Shown: positions 18,737 to 28,094, counted from the first letter of the stretch. The stretch is DNA of 64,000 nt from Metabacillus dongyingensis (GCF_019933155.2 NZ_CP082944.1:3846001-3910000); one strand, 5' to 3'. The notes: a model not told the origin generated them from the letters alone. Translations and numbers: made by a program.

Positions 18737-19240
18737 ATGTTTTTTCATATATTCCGTTATAACAGCTGTATCTGCAAAGAGATCATGTACTCCCTGCTTT
18801 TTAGGCGTAAAGGCAGTGACAGCATATCCGATCCATGTGAATTTCGAAATGAAACGACCGATCAGCTCTCTGAAAAATATGGTACTCCACGACAGCTTTT
18901 CTTGCTTAAGAGATATAACCTTAAGCCCAAAAACCATTTTCCCCAATGTCTGCCCCAAATACTTTGTCATCAAGACAAAGTACAAGTAGAAAGAGACAGC
19001 CGTACAAATTTGGATGGGGGAGAAAATGAAATTGTCTGATGTGGGCACCTCAAGCCAAGTAAACAACGGATGAAAGACGATGCGATTTACGCTTCCAATG
19101 ACAATTAAATCAATTAAATATGCCCAAAACCGGAGCCAAAAGCCTGCGTAATGAATATTCATTACTGGATGGCTTTCTTCTATTCTCTGAAGAGGCTGCT
19201 CATGGTTATGTCCTTCTTCATACGTAGCATCCATTTGCAA
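18719..19240 (-). CDS. yteJ: YteJ, RDD-family membrane protein
   Basis: An RDD-domain protein of 173 residues: the family's Arg and Asp residues occur in AGFWLRFWAYLIDLIVIG, followed by two further membrane segments (AVSFYLYFVLMTKYLGQTLG) and the closing WIGYAVTAFTPKKQGVHD. RDD proteins are polytopic; some act as small transporters. It starts nine bases after the sppA stop, so it forms an operon with the protease, as in B. subtilis. Confidence 0.92.
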   Translation of the reverse strand: MQMDATYEEGHNHEQPLQRIEESHPVMNIHYAGFWLRFWAYLIDLIVIGSVNRIVFHPLFTWLEVPTSDNFIFSPIQICTAVSFYLYFVLMTKYLGQTLGKMVFGLKVISLKQEKLSWSTIFFRELIGRFISKFTWIGYAVTAFTPKKQGVHDLFADTAVITEYMKKHEPAAD

Positions 19241-19249
19241 ATCCTCCTC

Positions 19250-20254
19250 TTATTCTGAATAAAGGTACATCATCCGCGGTGAATTAGATTGTGAGAAAAA
19301 GCGGTATAATCCCATCAGCTCAAATTCCTCGCTGAACACTTTATTGGCGCCAAGCGCAAGCAATGAATCGAGGCCTGCACTAGTTTCATATTCAATAACG
19401 TGAGCACCCTCTAACTTGAGATCTTTTTTCATACCTTTAAGTGCATCATCGGAAAAACCCAGTTCATCAATTAAGTTTAATTCCTTAGCCTGACGTCCAT
19501 CATAAATTCGGCCATCAGCAAGTTTGCGCACTTCCCCGTCAGACAAGCCGCGCCCGTCGGCGATCACATCAACAAAGCCCCGATATGCATTATCAACCAT
19601 CGCCTGCAGAATTTCTCTGTCTTCAGGCGTCATTTCACGTGCAGGAGACATAATGTCTTTAAACTCTCCGCTTTTCACCGTTTCAAATTTTACGCCGTAC
19701 TTCTCTGCCAGACCGCTGTAGTTAATGCCCTGCATAATAACTCCTAATGAGCCCGTCAATGTATCAGGCGCCGCATAGATTTTATCAGCTGGAGCTGAGA
19801 TATAATATCCTCCAGAAGCAGCAGTGGTACCCATAGAAACATAGATACTTTTCTTATGTTTTTCTTTTGCCTCGATTAAATGCTTATGTATTTCTGCACT
19901 TTCAACGACTCCTCCACCCGGAGAATTCACTTTCAGCATAATGCCGCGAACACTTTTATCTTTCGCAGCAGCATCAATCATATCTAAAAATTGCTGATGC
20001 TGATAACCTGCAGTTTCAAAAAATGAAGTGACATTTTCGCCTGTATCCTGAATCACTCCGTTCACTTCAAGGACAACAATTTTTTTAGATTCATTTCCAG
20101 GTTCCAAAACCGTTTCTGTAAACTCTTCATTTGCAGTTAGGGCATTTGTAAAAGCATTGCTGTTTGCCAAAGCCATATTGGTTAAGCTGACTACTATTGA
20201 AATACCAAACAGGACAGCAGCAATGACAAGGGCCCCCCATCGTTTTCCATTCAT
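19250..20254 (-). CDS. sppA: Signal peptide peptidase SppA
   Basis: SppA is a membrane-bound Ser/Lys protease that cleaves leftover signal peptides. An N-terminal helix (WGALVIAAVLFGISIVVSL) precedes the S49 peptidase domain, with the nucleophile region SMGTTAASGGYYIS and the conserved VNSPGGGVVESAEI and DTLTGSLGVIMQ segments. The 334-residue length is that of the short Gram-positive form. ATG 20254 is preferred because AGGGAGGAA precedes it. It is first in the sppA-yteJ operon and diverges from the NAD kinase gene. Confidence 0.95.
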   Translation of the reverse strand: MNGKRWGALVIAAVLFGISIVVSLTNMALANSNAFTNALTANEEFTETVLEPGNESKKIVVLEVNGVIQDTGENVTSFFETAGYQHQQFLDMIDAAAKDKSVRGIMLKVNSPGGGVVESAEIHKHLIEAKEKHKKSIYVSMGTTAASGGYYISAPADKIYAAPDTLTGSLGVIMQGINYSGLAEKYGVKFETVKSGEFKDIMSPAREMTPEDREILQAMVDNAYRGFVDVIADGRGLSDGEVRKLADGRIYDGRQAKELNLIDELGFSDDALKGMKKDLKLEGAHVIEYETSAGLDSLLALGANKVFSEEFELMGLYRFFSQSNSPRMMYLYSE

Positions 20255-20508
20255 GATGATTCCTCCCTGATTTTCGCAAGACATAACTGTTTTCGCATTT
20301 TATTGTTGTTTTTTTCACATAAAATTTTGTTCCCTTTTGCGGACTTATCTTAAGCTCTTGAAAACAACCTTTTTTTACGAAAAGCGATCATAAAAAAACG
20401 TGCAATTCTTTCAATATTTATGTTAAAAATGGTAAACTAAACACCATAAAGTATTGTAACACCATTTGCTAAGATTGTGTAACTTTTCCAACATTAAGGA
20501 GGACTAAC

Positions 20509-21312
20509 ATGACAGATAATCGCCGCAACGTTTATTTTTATTACAAAAAAGAGGACGAACTAGTACAAAAAGTGAAAGGGCTTACCTCTCTTGCTGAAGA
20601 ACAGGGATTTAACGTTGTACCTGATTCAAAGCAGGCAAATATTATCGTAAGCATAGGCGGTGACGGCACGTTCCTTCAGGCTGTAAGAAAAACGAATTTC
20701 AGAGATGACTGTCTGTATGTAGGTATTTCTGTTAAAGGAACGGTAAGCCTATACTGTGACTTTAAAGTTGAAGAAACAGATAAAATCATTGAAGCAATGA
20801 AAGAAGCGCAAATCGAAGTAAGACGCTATCCGATTCTCGATGTTACAATTGACGGCCACACGACCTTTCAGTGTCTGAATGAATGCTCCATCCGCTCTGG
20901 CATTATCAAAACATTTGTCATAGATGTTTTCATTGACGACCTTCATTTTGAAACATTCAGAGGAGACGGCATGATTATTTCCACGCCTACAGGTAGCACC
21001 GCCTACAATAAATCTGTACAGGGTGCTGTAGTCGATCCGCTCCTTCCATGTCTTCAAGTAAGTGAGCTTGCGTCACTTAATAACAATAAATATCGAACAC
21101 TCGGATCTCCATTCATCTTAAGCGCAGACAGAAAATTGACTCTGAAAATTGTCCAGGATGGTAATGACCATCCCGTAATCGGCATGGATAATGACGCACT
21201 AAGCATCCGCCACGTCGAAAAAATTGATCTGTCACTAAGTCACTCCATTATTAAAACGGTAAAACTAAAAGATAATTCATTCTGGGAAAAAGTGAAGCGG
21301 ACGTTTTTATAA
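20509..21312 (+). CDS. ppnKB: NAD kinase 2
   Basis: It phosphorylates NAD to NADP with ATP. The family motif SIGGDGTFLQA lies near residue 50, STPTGSTAYNKSVQG in the middle, and the chain is 267 residues, matching the second (YtdI-type) Bacillus NAD kinase. AAGGAGG precedes the ATG by seven bases. It is monocistronic, diverging from sppA, and is followed by a long hairpin repeat at 21316-21400 that probably stops transcription. Confidence 0.94.
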   Translation: MTDNRRNVYFYYKKEDELVQKVKGLTSLAEEQGFNVVPDSKQANIIVSIGGDGTFLQAVRKTNFRDDCLYVGISVKGTVSLYCDFKVEETDKIIEAMKEAQIEVRRYPILDVTIDGHTTFQCLNECSIRSGIIKTFVIDVFIDDLHFETFRGDGMIISTPTGSTAYNKSVQGAVVDPLLPCLQVSELASLNNNKYRTLGSPFILSADRKLTLKIVQDGNDHPVIGMDNDALSIRHVEKIDLSLSHSIIKTVKLKDNSFWEKVKRTFL

Positions 21313-21315
21313 TTA

Positions 21316-21400
21316 GAAAAACGGAACCGACTGTTTAGCTCAGGCATGGAAGCTAAGGATTCCCCGAAAAAGTCCGGGTTTTACTTTTTCGGGGAATCTG
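21316..21400. repeat. Interspersed hairpin repeat (copy 2)
   Basis: It begins AAAAACGGAACCG and contains GTTTAGCTC as in the copy at 6559. It then has a perfect 16-base inverted repeat, GATTCCCCGAAAAAGT (21358-21373) with its complement at 21383-21398, around CCGGGTTTT. It lies three bases after the NAD kinase stop and could double as a terminator. Confidence 0.75.
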
Positions 21401-21627
21401 CTTATTTAGCGGAAATCCCAGTTTTATTAACGGTAATTTGATTTAATTTAGCCGATTTATTGAATTTATTAGCCGACGTTTTTTTATCTATTCGCCTTTA
21501 TTATTCAGGATCTTGCTAAATCCTAATTTCCCAGCAGAAATGGCCTTTATTTAGCCAAGGTTCAGCTTTCTTTTGATTCGAAAATTGGCCGAACTGAGTA
21601 TCACTGAAAGCTGTTCCAGCAGTCAAG
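21401..21627. other. Intergenic, no gene seen
   Basis: The sequence is AT-rich and repeats short words such as TTAGCCGA and TTTAGC, but has no start with a ribosome site on either strand. Confidence 0.4.
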
Positions 21628-21671
21628 AATAGAGAAAGACATGCAGCTTAATTTGCATGTCTTTCTCTATT
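21628..21671 (-). terminator. Long hairpin over the ytcJ stop
   Basis: A perfect 17-base inverted repeat (AATAGAGAAAGACATGC and complement) surrounds a ten-base loop. The ytcJ stop codon at 21648-21650 lies in the loop. Confidence 0.75.
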
Positions 21672-23234
21672 ATATACAATGGTATTGTCTACAACCGTCA
21701 TAACCACTTCTGTTTCGAGCAGTGCGTCCTCTTTAAAAATATCCCGGTTCAGCACAGTGAAGTCAGCTGAATATCCCTTTGCAATACACCCGCGGTCATT
21801 TTCGTGATGGATGGCATAAGCACTGCCTTTTGTGTAAAGCTCTACTGCTTCATACACAGAAAGCTTCTCTTCAGGCATATATACTTGATGATCGTAAATA
21901 CTCTCTCTCTTAACTGCTGAATAAATTCCGAGAAGAGGATCAATGGGCTCAATAGGGGCATCTGAACCTCCTGCACATTTTAATCCTTCTGATATCATCG
22001 TTTTCCAAGCGTAGCAATCCTTCATTCTATCCTCACCAATTCTGTCAATCACCCATGGAAAATCACTTGAGACGAACCTGGGCTGAATATCCAAAATGAT
22101 CGGCAGTTTTTTAGCTCTTTCAATTAAGTCTCTTCTTAAGATTTGGGCATGTATGAGCCGGTCATGCTGATTCTTTTTCACAGGAGGATATGCTTCAATG
22201 GCATCAAGAGCCTTTTCGAAAGCTAAATCGCCAATTGTATGAATAGCTGCTTCCATTTCGTAGGTTCTTGCTGTTTGAATCAGGCGTTTCAGGTTTTCAT
22301 CAGAGTGAATGCTTACTCCGTTTGTATCAGGATCATCCTCGTAAGGACTGCTTAATAGAGCTGTTCTGCCTCCAAGCGCACCGTCTGCAAAGAGCTTCAT
22401 TGCCCCAAATTCAATAAATGGCCCTAGATTTCTTTCCTTTTGCATAAATTCATCTGCCACTAAATGATGGACAAGCAAATGAGCTCTGAATTTCTTTTTT
22501 TCATGATTCATGACTTCATCATAAGCATGCAAAGTATTTTCAAGACTGCCATAATAGGCCAAATCTTCAGTATGTCCGCCTACAAGACCTTTTTTGTGGC
22601 AATCCTCTATCGATTTCATCAATGCTTCTTTTAAGTATGCAACAGACACTTGAGGCTGCGCCTGAAAAACAAGTTCCTGTGCCTGATCAAGCAAGTAGCC
22701 TGTAGGATTTCCGTCAGGATCCTTTACGATAACTCCGCCTTCAGGGTCCGGGGTTGCAGGTGTTATTCCGGCAAGTTCCATTGCTTTTGTATTAACGATT
22801 ACTGCATGATGGCAAATTCGTTTAAGCATCAAAGGGTGAGTGCAAGTTACTTCATCAAGCTCTCTGCGATGAATAATTTTTTTATCTTCAAACTGATTTT
22901 CATTCCACCCTTCACCAACAATCCACGTTCCCGGCTCAAGTCCTTCTGCCTTCTCGCGAAGACTCTGAATGACCTGATCAGATGAAGTCATGCCAGTAAA
23001 ATCCAAACGGATCAGTTTTTCACCATGACCCATTAAATGCATATGGCTGTCTGTAAATCCTGGAATCATGATGCTGCCTTTAAGATTTATTTCATCCGTG
23101 CACGGGTAATCAGCCCGGATCTTTTCCTCATCCCCGGCAGCAACTACAAGGCCATTTTCAACATAGACCGCTTCAACCGTATCGTTTTCTTCTATTAAAG
23201 TATAAATTGTTCCGCCAAACCAAAGCGTGCCCAC
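21648..23234 (-). CDS. ytcJ: YtcJ-like amidohydrolase family 3 protein
   Basis: This is a metal-dependent amidohydrolase of 528 residues. The N-terminal beta domain ends in SIMIPGFTDSHMHLMGHG, where the HxH pair binds metal; later DLAFEKALDAIEAYPP, VHHLV and GGSDAPIEPIDPL (metal-site Asp) complete the barrel. The family includes N-substituted formamide deformylases, and the natural substrate is unknown. GTG 23234 is preferred because GGAGG lies nine bases before it. It is 92 bases downstream of ytcI on the same strand. Confidence 0.88.
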   Translation of the reverse strand: MGTLWFGGTIYTLIEENDTVEAVYVENGLVVAAGDEEKIRADYPCTDEINLKGSIMIPGFTDSHMHLMGHGEKLIRLDFTGMTSSDQVIQSLREKAEGLEPGTWIVGEGWNENQFEDKKIIHRRELDEVTCTHPLMLKRICHHAVIVNTKAMELAGITPATPDPEGGVIVKDPDGNPTGYLLDQAQELVFQAQPQVSVAYLKEALMKSIEDCHKKGLVGGHTEDLAYYGSLENTLHAYDEVMNHEKKKFRAHLLVHHLVADEFMQKERNLGPFIEFGAMKLFADGALGGRTALLSSPYEDDPDTNGVSIHSDENLKRLIQTARTYEMEAAIHTIGDLAFEKALDAIEAYPPVKKNQHDRLIHAQILRRDLIERAKKLPIILDIQPRFVSSDFPWVIDRIGEDRMKDCYAWKTMISEGLKCAGGSDAPIEPIDPLLGIYSAVKRESIYDHQVYMPEEKLSVYEAVELYTKGSAYAIHHENDRGCIAKGYSADFTVLNRDIFKEDALLETEVVMTVVDNTIVYNRERHAN

Positions 23235-23326
23235 GGTGACATTCCTCCAGCTTTCTTTTTCAATATATGTTATCACTCGGCACATGGAAAAACCAGACAG
23301 AGTCATCCATCTGGTTTATTTACCTA

Positions 23327-24904
23327 TTATGCTTCTGCAAGCTCTTTCTGCCTTAATTCAATTCTTCTGATTTTGCCGGAGGTCGTTTTAGGCAATTCAG
23401 ATACAAATTCAATTTTACGCGGGTATTTATAAGGGGCTGTCAGCTCTTTTACATGATCCTGTAATACAGGTATCAGTTCCGGCGAGCTCTCATCCACATC
23501 ATCCTGCAGGACAACATACGCTTTTACGATGCTCCCGCGAAGCTCATCCGGACTTGCGACAACAGCGCACTCTTTTACAAAAGGATGCTTGACGAGTGCG
23601 TCTTCAACCTCAAACGGTCCAATTGTATATCCTGAACTGATGATGATATCATCCCGTCTTCCCTCAAACCAGAAATAGCCGTCTTCATCTGTTCTTGCTC
23701 TATCCCCGGTAATATAATAGCTGCCTCTAAATTGCATAGCCGTTCGCTCGGCGTCTTTATAATACTCTTTAAATAAAGCTGGTGTATCAACATGGACCGC
23801 AATATCACCTACATCTCCAACTTTGCAGATGTTTCCTTCATCATCAATGATTTCGACCTTATTTCCAGGAGTAGGCTTGCCCATTGAGCCTGGCTTTACT
23901 TCCATGCCCTTCATCACACCTACAAGCAGGGTATTTTCCGTCTGTCCGTATCCATCACGCACTTCGATGTTAAAGTAATTTCTAAATGTATCAATAACTT
24001 CCCTGTTTAAAGGCTCACCAGCTGAAACAGCACTGTGCAGAGAAGGAAGAGAGTATTCTTTTAAATTGTCTACCTTAGCCATCAGACGATATTCAGTCGG
24101 TGTGCAGCATAATACGTTAACTTTATAATCCTGCAGCAGCTGAAGATATTTCTTAGGTTCAAACCGCCCATTATAGACAAGTCCTGTTGCACCTGATCCA
24201 AGCACCGATAAGAAAGGACTCCAGATCCATTTTTGCCAGCCCGGTCCTGCCGTTGCCCATACCACATCATTTTCTTCAATGCTCAGCCAATTCGCAGCTG
24301 CTGTTTTTAAATGAGCAAAAGCCCAGCCGTGTGTATGTACGACCCCTTTGGGATTGCCCGTGGTGCCTGACGTGTAGGATAAAAAGGCATGACTGTCCCT
24401 TTTGGTCTCCGCAAGCTTTAGCTCCCCTGATTCCTTAGCTGCTTCATCTTCAAGAGAGTACCAGCCTTCAGCTTTTCCTCCAATTGAAAATTTATGAAGG
24501 GAATCAAATTCATTTATTCCTTTGCATTCCTCTGTGAAATCCGTATAAGAGATGATGGCTTTCACATCTCCGTGGGTCACACGATATTGAAGATCTTTTG
24601 TGCGCAGCATTTCCGAGCTTGGGATGACAACAAAGCCAGCCTTTAATGCTCCTAAGTATGCTGCATATGCTTCAGGAAAACGGGGAATGATGACAAGAAT
24701 TTTGTCTCCCTGTATTAGACCTTTATTTAATAAAGCGCTTCCAATTCTATTTGCTTTATCAAGAAGCTGTCCGTATGTAAGCTCTTCTTTATCGCCTTTT
24801 TCATTCTCCCACTTCAATGCGATCCGGTCTGCATCTTTTGCATGCTTTTCTACTTCTTCTACTAGGTTATAGTTTTCTGGCGCAATTAGCTCATCTCTCA
24901 ACAT
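23327..24904 (-). CDS. ytcI: YtcI, acyl-CoA synthetase (AMP-forming)
   Basis: It activates a carboxylic acid through an acyl-AMP to the CoA ester. The 525 residues show the ATP motif SYTSGTTGNPKGVVH, GYGQTEN, YWITGDRA-type YYITGDRARTDEDGYF, and the C-terminal catalytic lysine in PKTTSGKIRRIELR. The layout is that of acetyl/propionyl/medium-chain AMP ligases, and it is a paralogue of the AcsA at 57571. The same lysine could be a target for AcuA-type acetylation. AGGGAGGGG precedes the ATG. Confidence 0.9.
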   Translation of the reverse strand: MLRDELIAPENYNLVEEVEKHAKDADRIALKWENEKGDKEELTYGQLLDKANRIGSALLNKGLIQGDKILVIIPRFPEAYAAYLGALKAGFVVIPSSEMLRTKDLQYRVTHGDVKAIISYTDFTEECKGINEFDSLHKFSIGGKAEGWYSLEDEAAKESGELKLAETKRDSHAFLSYTSGTTGNPKGVVHTHGWAFAHLKTAAANWLSIEENDVVWATAGPGWQKWIWSPFLSVLGSGATGLVYNGRFEPKKYLQLLQDYKVNVLCCTPTEYRLMAKVDNLKEYSLPSLHSAVSAGEPLNREVIDTFRNYFNIEVRDGYGQTENTLLVGVMKGMEVKPGSMGKPTPGNKVEIIDDEGNICKVGDVGDIAVHVDTPALFKEYYKDAERTAMQFRGSYYITGDRARTDEDGYFWFEGRRDDIIISSGYTIGPFEVEDALVKHPFVKECAVVASPDELRGSIVKAYVVLQDDVDESSPELIPVLQDHVKELTAPYKYPRKIEFVSELPKTTSGKIRRIELRQKELAEA

Positions 24905-25017
24905 TTTGACCCCTCCCTTGTTATCTCACAGTAAATTATACATAATATTTTAACATTTTTGAATATTATTGCAACATATCTTATATTTTATTGAAATCCT
25001 AGTTAAACAGCTCCATT

Positions 25018-25044
25018 AAAAAAACGCGGAAACATCATCCGCGC
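25018..25044 (-). terminator. Terminator of the 45-aa gene
   Basis: CGCGGA and TCCGCG pair, followed on the minus strand by seven T residues. Confidence 0.8.
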
Positions 25045-25053
25045 TTTCTAGCT

Positions 25054-25191
25054 TTAGCTTTGCTCATTCGATTCAACTGCGTTTTTAGGTTCATTTCTTC
25101 TTTTCCGGCCTTGCTTTTTAGACTTCTGAAGCTTTTGGTCCTGCTCCTGTCCGCCTTCAAATTCGGTATTTGGACGATTATTCTTTGTCAT
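25054..25191 (-). CDS. Small basic hydrophilic protein (45 aa), unrecognised
   Basis: It starts MTKNNRPNTEFEGGQEQDQK and continues with a lysine/arginine block KSKKQGRKRRN, ending in NEQS. The composition is highly charged and without hydrophobic core, so it is probably disordered and possibly nucleic-acid binding. GAGGAGG eight to nine bases before ATG gives it a strong ribosome site, and a clear terminator follows. It lies directly after sspA on the same strand, so a spore-associated protein is possible. I do not recognise a family. Confidence 0.75.
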   Translation of the reverse strand: MTKNNRPNTEFEGGQEQDQKLQKSKKQGRKRRNEPKNAVESNEQS

Positions 25192-25296
25192 GATAAAAAA
25201 CCTCCTCTATTTAAAATGCTCCGCAAGCATAAAAAAGCGAATAGAAAAGAGTGGGGTATGATCCCCACCCTTCGTAGCCATATCTATTTAGTTCAA

Positions 25297-25500
25297 TTAT
25301 TTTGAAAAACCACTCATGTTTTGTTGAGCGAAAGATACTAAACGTTTAGTAATCTCTCCACCTACAGAACCGTTAGCACGAGAAGTTGTTTCAGCTCCTA
25401 AGTTCACTCCGAACTCAGTTGCGATTTCGTATTTCATTTGGTCGATCGCTTGTTGTGCACCTGGTACTACTAATTGGTTTGAGCTATTGTTGTTTGCCAT
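25297..25500 (-). CDS. sspA: Small acid-soluble spore protein, alpha/beta type
   Basis: A 67-residue DNA-binding protein that coats and protects spore DNA and is degraded at germination. Family marks are [20 protein letters not shown], with the germination protease site in the KYEIA region, and [21 protein letters not shown] precedes the ATG. The upstream minus-strand sequence fits a forespore sigma-G promoter (25524-25554). It is adjacent to thiI as in B. subtilis. Confidence 0.95.
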   Translation of the reverse strand: MANNNSSNQLVVPGAQQAIDQMKYEIATEFGVNLGAETTSRANGSVGGEITKRLVSFAQQNMSGFSK

Positions 25501-25523
25501 GTGTTTTCACCTCCTTGTGAGTA

Positions 25524-25554
25524 TAGATTGTGTAAAAACACATGGCTTCATTCA
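25524..25554 (-). promoter_or_regulatory. Sigma-G-like promoter of sspA
   Basis: TGAATGA (25548-25554) and CAATCTA (25524-25530) on the minus strand are 17 bases apart and resemble the -35 and -10 of sigma-G promoters. The match is by eye. Confidence 0.5.
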
Positions 25555-25589
25555 AACTAATTTTGGTAATTGTTCACAATTTTTCTGGT

Positions 25590-26789
25590 CTAAAATAACT
25601 TATTAAATTCTTTATCTTCAGCAGACGAAATGACGATTACATCCGTATCTTCAACAGCTTTATCAATCAGCGATTCAAAATCCAGAAAACTTTCGAACCT
25701 TTGTGCTTTTTCAAGTTTTGGTTTTGTCGTTGGCGACGCTGGTGTAAAGATAGTACAGCAGTCTTCGTAAGGCAAAATGGAGGTATCATGTGTTCCAATT
25801 TGCTTGGCGATAGTTATAATATCCGTTTTATCATAAGTAATCAGCGGACGGATAATCGGCGTGCTCGTCACCTCATTTATAGCAAACATGCTTTCTAACG
25901 TTTGGCTTGCAACTTGTCCAAGGCTTTCTCCGGTGATTATAGCTAACCCGCCCTGTTTTTCGCGGATTCTGTCAGCTATTTTAAGCATCATCCGCCGTGT
26001 AGATGTCATGTTATAGCTTTCAGGCACTTGCTTTTGAATCGTTTCCTGTATTTCTGTAAACGGCACAATATAAAGCTTGATTTTCCCGCTAAAAGAAGTA
26101 AGCTTTCTTGCCAGGTCAATCACCTTTTGCTTGGCACGTTCACTCGTGTATGGAGGACTGAAGAAGTGAACCGCTTCAACATCAATACCGCGTTTCATTG
26201 CAAAGAAACCTGCAACTGGACTGTCAATCCCTCCTGAGAGCATTAATACCGCTTTTCCGCTTGCCCCTGCAGGAAGACCGCCCGCTCCCTGATAATCTTT
26301 ACAAGTCAAATAGGCAGCTTCCTCACGGACTTCAACTCTTAAATCGATATCAGGCTCATGCACATCCACTGTTAAGCCTTCAAAATTTTGCAGAATGTGG
26401 CTGCCGATTGCGTGATTAATTTCATTTGTAAGCAGCGGAAATGATTTATCCGCTCTTTTTGCAGATATTTTAAAGGTATCTCCAGGTTTATATTGCTCAG
26501 ACATCAGCTCAAGTGCTCCATTTTTAATTGCCTCAAGCTCATTCTTTACTTTTAAAGCTAAACTAAAAGAATGTATGCCGAAAACATTTTTCAGTTTTTC
26601 AAGAATCGGTTCGTGATTTTCACCGTGAAGCCTGATATACATACGGTCCCTGTTGCTGCTGTAGCCTAAGGCAGGGAACTCATGCAGCACCAGTTTTATA
26701 TTTTCTTTTAATTGATCGACAAATCGTTTTCGGTTTTTTCCTTTTGTAGAAATTTCTCCATATCGAATTAAAATATGATCATAATTCAT
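25590..26789 (-). CDS. thiI: tRNA 4-thiouridine synthetase ThiI
   Basis: It transfers sulfur to uridine 8 of tRNA. The N-terminal ferredoxin-like and THUMP domains (to about residue 165) precede the PP-loop ATP pyrophosphatase motif SGGIDSPVAGF. The 399-residue form lacks the C-terminal rhodanese domain of the E. coli enzyme, as usual in Bacillus. It starts four bases after the NifS-type cysteine desulfurase, which supplies the sulfur, so the two act as a unit. Confidence 0.95.
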   Translation of the reverse strand: MNYDHILIRYGEISTKGKNRKRFVDQLKENIKLVLHEFPALGYSSNRDRMYIRLHGENHEPILEKLKNVFGIHSFSLALKVKNELEAIKNGALELMSEQYKPGDTFKISAKRADKSFPLLTNEINHAIGSHILQNFEGLTVDVHEPDIDLRVEVREEAAYLTCKDYQGAGGLPAGASGKAVLMLSGGIDSPVAGFFAMKRGIDVEAVHFFSPPYTSERAKQKVIDLARKLTSFSGKIKLYIVPFTEIQETIQKQVPESYNMTSTRRMMLKIADRIREKQGGLAIITGESLGQVASQTLESMFAINEVTSTPIIRPLITYDKTDIITIAKQIGTHDTSILPYEDCCTIFTPASPTTKPKLEKAQRFESFLDFESLIDKAVEDTDVIVISSAEDKEFNKLF

Positions 26790-26793
26790 CTTA

Positions 26794-27933
26794 CTACCTC
26801 GTTAATTTCGTTAATTTTTCAAGAGATTTCTTAAGTGCAGCCATAAATTCTTCCAGCTCTTCATTTGTATTTTCATAAGAAAGACTGATTCGGATCGAAC
26901 TTGATGCGACAGCTTCTCCTTTTCCCATAGCGAGCAGTACTGTACTGCTTTTTTTCCTTTTTGACGAACATGCAGAAGTTGTCGAGACAAAGATTCCAGA
27001 TTGTTCAAGCATATGTAAAAGCACTTCTGCCTGAATACCCGGTGCGGAAAAATTAATAATATGGGGTGCAGACTTATAAGCAGATGTGTTTACGACAATA
27101 CCTTCTATTTTATTTAACTTTCGGATCAGATTTGATTTCATCTTTTGCAAATTATCTATACAAGCTTCATATTTATCCATGGACATTCTTAATGCTTTTG
27201 CCATTGATACCGCAAGAGCGATGCTCTCCGTACCTGAACGGGCCTGCTTCTCCTGGGCCCCTCCCGACAAAAGAGGCTCGAATTTCATTCCTTTTCGGGC
27301 ATACAAAACTCCGCAGCCATTAAGTGCATGGAATTTGTGGCCCGATATCGTACATAAATCAATCCCTTTAAGTAAGAGAGGAACTTTAGCCGCGCCCTGT
27401 ACATGATCAACGTGAAAATAAATGTCCGGAAAATCAAGCAGCAGCATGCTGATTTCTTCTATTGGCTGAATCGATCCTGTTTCATTATTTACATGCATGA
27501 TTGATACTAAAATAGTTTCTTTTCTTATGTTTTTCTTAATATCTTCAACGGCGACTATTCCTTCTTCATTTACAGGCAGATACGTTACGTCAAAGTCAAA
27601 CAACTTTTGCAGCTGTCTGCAGCTTTCAATGACAGAAGGATGTTCAATTTGTGTAGTGATAATATGGTTCCCTTTCTTTTTTAAAGAAAGAGCCATGCCT
27701 TTTATGGCTAAATTATTTCCTTCAGTGCCCCCGGATGTGAAAATAATTTCTTGTTCATCTGCTCCTAATAGGCCAGCCATTTGTTTTCTTGCCTGTGCCA
27801 ATAGATTTTCTGCTTCTGCACCGAGACCGTGCAGCGAGGAAGGATTCGCAAAATAACGGGTTGCAACATGTGCAAAAGCATGCAATACTTCATCATATGG
27901 TTTTGTGGTTGCACTATTATCAAGATAAATCAA
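26794..27933 (-). CDS. nifZ: NifS-type cysteine desulfurase (partner of ThiI)
   Basis: This PLP enzyme takes sulfur from cysteine as a persulfide. It has IYLDNSATTKPY at the N-terminus, the PLP lysine in SGHKFHALNGCG and the catalytic cysteine loop STTSACSSKRKKSS. The chain is 379 residues. The start is taken at TTG 27933 because GGAGG lies nine bases upstream and the reading then begins as in the family; the codon at 27942 is one base from the ribosome site. It is the upstream gene of the thiI pair, equivalent to B. subtilis nifZ (yrvO-like). Confidence 0.9.
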   Translation of the reverse strand: MIYLDNSATTKPYDEVLHAFAHVATRYFANPSSLHGLGAEAENLLAQARKQMAGLLGADEQEIIFTSGGTEGNNLAIKGMALSLKKKGNHIITTQIEHPSVIESCRQLQKLFDFDVTYLPVNEEGIVAVEDIKKNIRKETILVSIMHVNNETGSIQPIEEISMLLLDFPDIYFHVDHVQGAAKVPLLLKGIDLCTISGHKFHALNGCGVLYARKGMKFEPLLSGGAQEKQARSGTESIALAVSMAKALRMSMDKYEACIDNLQKMKSNLIRKLNKIEGIVVNTSAYKSAPHIINFSAPGIQAEVLLHMLEQSGIFVSTTSACSSKRKKSSTVLLAMGKGEAVASSSIRISLSYENTNEELEEFMAALKKSLEKLTKLTR

Positions 27934-28066
27934 ACTATTCAATCCTCCAATACATTAAAAAACAAGGAGTTCTGAGACTATATATTTAAATAAAAGAGTA
28001 ATGGTGTACGAAACAAACAATCATAATAACATAAAACCAGAAAATAAGAAAGAAATGTTTGACTAT

Positions 28067-28094
28067 TTGACATATTAAATTTTTTGAATATAAT
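28067..28094 (+). promoter_or_regulatory. braB promoter with overlapping CodY-like box
   Basis: TTGACA (28067-28072) and TATAAT (28089-28094) are both perfect, 16 bases apart. The sequence AATTTTTTGAATATA at 28078-28092, across the spacer and -10, matches the CodY motif AATTTTCWGAAAATT at 12 of 15 positions. CodY control of braB is known in B. subtilis. Confidence 0.7.

Noticed and set aside
22650..22985. Plus-strand open frame inside ytcJ
   Set aside because: It overlaps a clear enzyme gene on the other strand and has no protein-like composition or start signal.
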